A DNA stretch of 64,000 bases from Gari tellinella. Lineage: Eukaryota > Mollusca > Bivalvia > Cardiida > Psammobiidae. Both the position numbers and the translations under genes were made by a program. The notes under the pieces are model-generated. The model saw only the letters and a list, made by a program, of their open reading frames with translations. It was not told the DNA's origin and did no database searches. The DNA is taken from contig OV277869.1 in assembly GCA_922989275.2 (NCBI GenBank), forward strand, positions 39,602,189 to 39,666,188, in the 5' to 3' direction. Positions 62,873 through 64,000 of the stretch are shown here, piece by piece (position 1 is the first letter of the stretch; each line of letters opens with the position of its first letter).

Positions 62873-63301
62873 TACAGTGGAGAAAACGTTATTCTTTCCC
62901 GTTTAAACGCAAACGTACGCAAACGCAAAGCACTAAAACGTAGAAAAGTACAACTTTTGGACAATTCTGATATTTCATGTTTATCTTGGTGGCAAACAGT
63001 TTGGAGCCTGATCAGACAACGAAACCAAATGGGAAAGAAAACTTATGTGCGTTGCTCGGAGGGAGTCGTTACGCGGCGTCTGATCTGGATTCAAGCTGTT
63101 GGTCATTCGTCATATAGGGTTTTTTCTATCAAAATGTCCAATGTGTAACTTTGAGAAAAAGGCAGACGACAATTTCAAGCAGACGACATTGTAGCCCTGA
63201 ATAGGTTGGGCAAAGTTTTCCTGTTTAGGGAACTGCGACAAGGGACGTTGTAAGAAGGGACTAGGTTGTTGGGAGGGCCGTTGAAGGAAGGGAACACTGT
63301 A
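62873..63301 (+). mobile_element. A/B chimeric element
   Basis: 62873-63018 is the left half of a young family A copy, from TACAGTGGAGAAAACG through the left core arm TGGAGCCTGATCAGAC. From about 63019 it becomes family B: AACGAAACCAAATGGG, GCGTTGCTCGGAGGGAG, then the right core arm TTACGCGGCGTCTGATCTGG, GGCAGACGACAATTTC and GGGAACACTGTA. The B part has also lost the left core arm. The outer ends are one A TIR and one B TIR, both flanked by TA. Confidence 0.85.
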
Positions 63302-63342
63302 CAAGATTGTTAGGAAATTCAGATATGCCCCTATTACCAATG

Positions 63343-63900
63343 CATTGCCTTACCTCGTGTATTTTGGTTATTTTTCATAAAGTAATCCCTCTCTACAACG
63401 ACCACTAGTGGGAGACGCAGATTATGTGTGTTGTTCGGAGGGAGTCGTTAAATAGAGGGGACATTACGACTTGGCTTGCATTTGCAAACAGCTTGAAATC
63501 AGATCAGACGCCGGGTAACGCGACGTTTGATTTGGATTAAAGATGTTTGTCACTCGTCATTATATTCATTCTATCAAAATATCCAATTATATGTAACTTT
63601 GAATAAACACAGCAGACGACAATTTTAAGCAGACGCCATTGCAGCCATGAATAAGTTGGACATAATTGTCCTGTTTAGGGAATCGCGGCAATGATCCTTA
63701 TAAGGAGGGAGTCGCTGTTGGAAGGGCCGTTGTAGGGAGTGAGCGCTGTAGTTTGGATCTTGATCTGGAGACGTCGCATAACGCAGCATCTGATAAGGAT
63801 CTGGAAAACTGTTTGGCTCGATGCTTCTGCAGTCAAAATACCTGAAATTCTAAAAATAAGACATAAGAGCACAGGACAATTGTTTAAAGCAGATGTCTTA
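63343..63900 (+). mobile_element. C' copy hosting B18
   Basis: GCATTGCCTTACCTCGTG, ATTTTGGTTATTTTTCATAA, then B18, then GTTTGGATCTTGATCTGG, CGTCGCATAACGCAGC, CTGCAGTCAAAATACC and ACAGGACAATTGTTTAAAGC. The right terminus is not clear. Confidence 0.65.
63382..63750 (+). mobile_element. Family B copy (B18), full length
   Basis: GTAATCCCTCTCTACAACG to GGAGTGAGCGCTGTA. Core about 63485-63549 with diverged arms (CTTGAAATCAGATCAG). GCAGACGACAATTTTAAGC is intact. Inserted in the core of a C' copy. Confidence 0.85.
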
Positions 63901-64000
63901 ACGAAACAGGTTTAATCTTGAGAGGTCTATGCTATCATGCTAATGGTCTTAAACCTGCCTGACAGACTATCTGTCAACCAGTATTAGAATTTCCACTAAA
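63901..64000. other. Window edge, nothing recognised
   Basis: No supported feature. Confidence 0.25.

Noticed and set aside
1..64000. CRISPR-like array of palindromic repeats
   Set aside because: Copies are hundreds to thousands of bases apart, in both orientations, with terminal inverted repeats and TA/TTAA duplications. The DNA is eukaryotic in character.

Overview
This window looks like repeat-saturated nuclear DNA of an animal, most plausibly a bivalve mollusc. The evidence is the AT-rich base composition, the absence of any ORF beyond about 137 codons, the absence of operon or ribosome-binding-site architecture, dense short DNA transposons with TA or TTAA target duplications, frequent ACATGTAC-type motifs and low-copy retroelement tails. 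Species assignment from memory is uncertain. I found no intact protein-coding gene, no convincing exon and no intact RNA gene. The only recognisable coding relic is the 3' end of a non-LTR retrotransposon at 60656-60915 (minus strand). The short open frames elsewhere are chance readings through repeat copies.

The content is a layered set of non-autonomous inverted-repeat elements. Family A (about 250 bp, TA duplication, ends CAGTGGAGAA) has about 60 full, partial or fragmentary copies. Family B (about 360 bp, TA duplication, ends CAGTGCTCCCTC) has about 18. Family C and its C' variant (about 210-250 bp, TTAA, ends CTCTTTCACTGCC or CCCTTCACTGCC) have about 20. Family D (about 250 bp, TTAA, its own GCGCCTTAAGGCGC hairpin) has about 9. 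Also present are foldback elements with GC-rich apices (E, T), a 2.7-kb giant foldback (G, 28042-30756), a mariner-like element (M, 3254-4564), pogo-like short elements (H, R, S) and several low-copy TTAA or other elements (K, L, N, O, P). Sizes and ends are read by eye; degenerate copies may be off by several bases. Orientation: for A, '+' means the GTTTAAACGC side is on the left; for B, the GGGAGAC side; for C, the side with repeated CGTCTGC; for C', the CCTTACCCCGAG side; for D, the ATAAAAGCGCC side.

The most striking observation is modularity. Families A, B, C, J, K and L have unrelated termini and different target duplications (TA, TTAA, CCTGG), yet carry the same central hairpin of about 65 bp: CAAACAG, a family-specific 7-9 bp segment, GATCAGA, a GC-rich apex, then the mirror image. 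B and C also share most of the body beside the hairpin. One copy (62873-63301) is an A/B chimera joined at the hairpin. Another is a fully mirror-symmetric A element (43814-44112). TTAA-type elements have repeatedly landed in one GTTTAAAC site within family A (at least five or six cases), and A copies have landed in B and C, giving two- and three-level nests. No transposase is encoded here, so all these elements must be mobilised in trans.

Layout: 1-13 kb, scattered A-D with M/E1, L and a segmental duplication (10.8-12.4 kb); 13-20 kb, dense A and B with the H/B/D nest and E3; 20-27 kb, sparser, with O, P inside D4, E4, E5 and a dispersed repeat Q; 28-31 kb, giant foldback G; 31-47 kb, very dense young A copies; 47-51.5 kb, a cluster of E foldbacks with TGACGTCA motifs; 52-64 kb, dense A/B/C/D including tandem A pairs, the retrotransposon relic and the A/B chimera.
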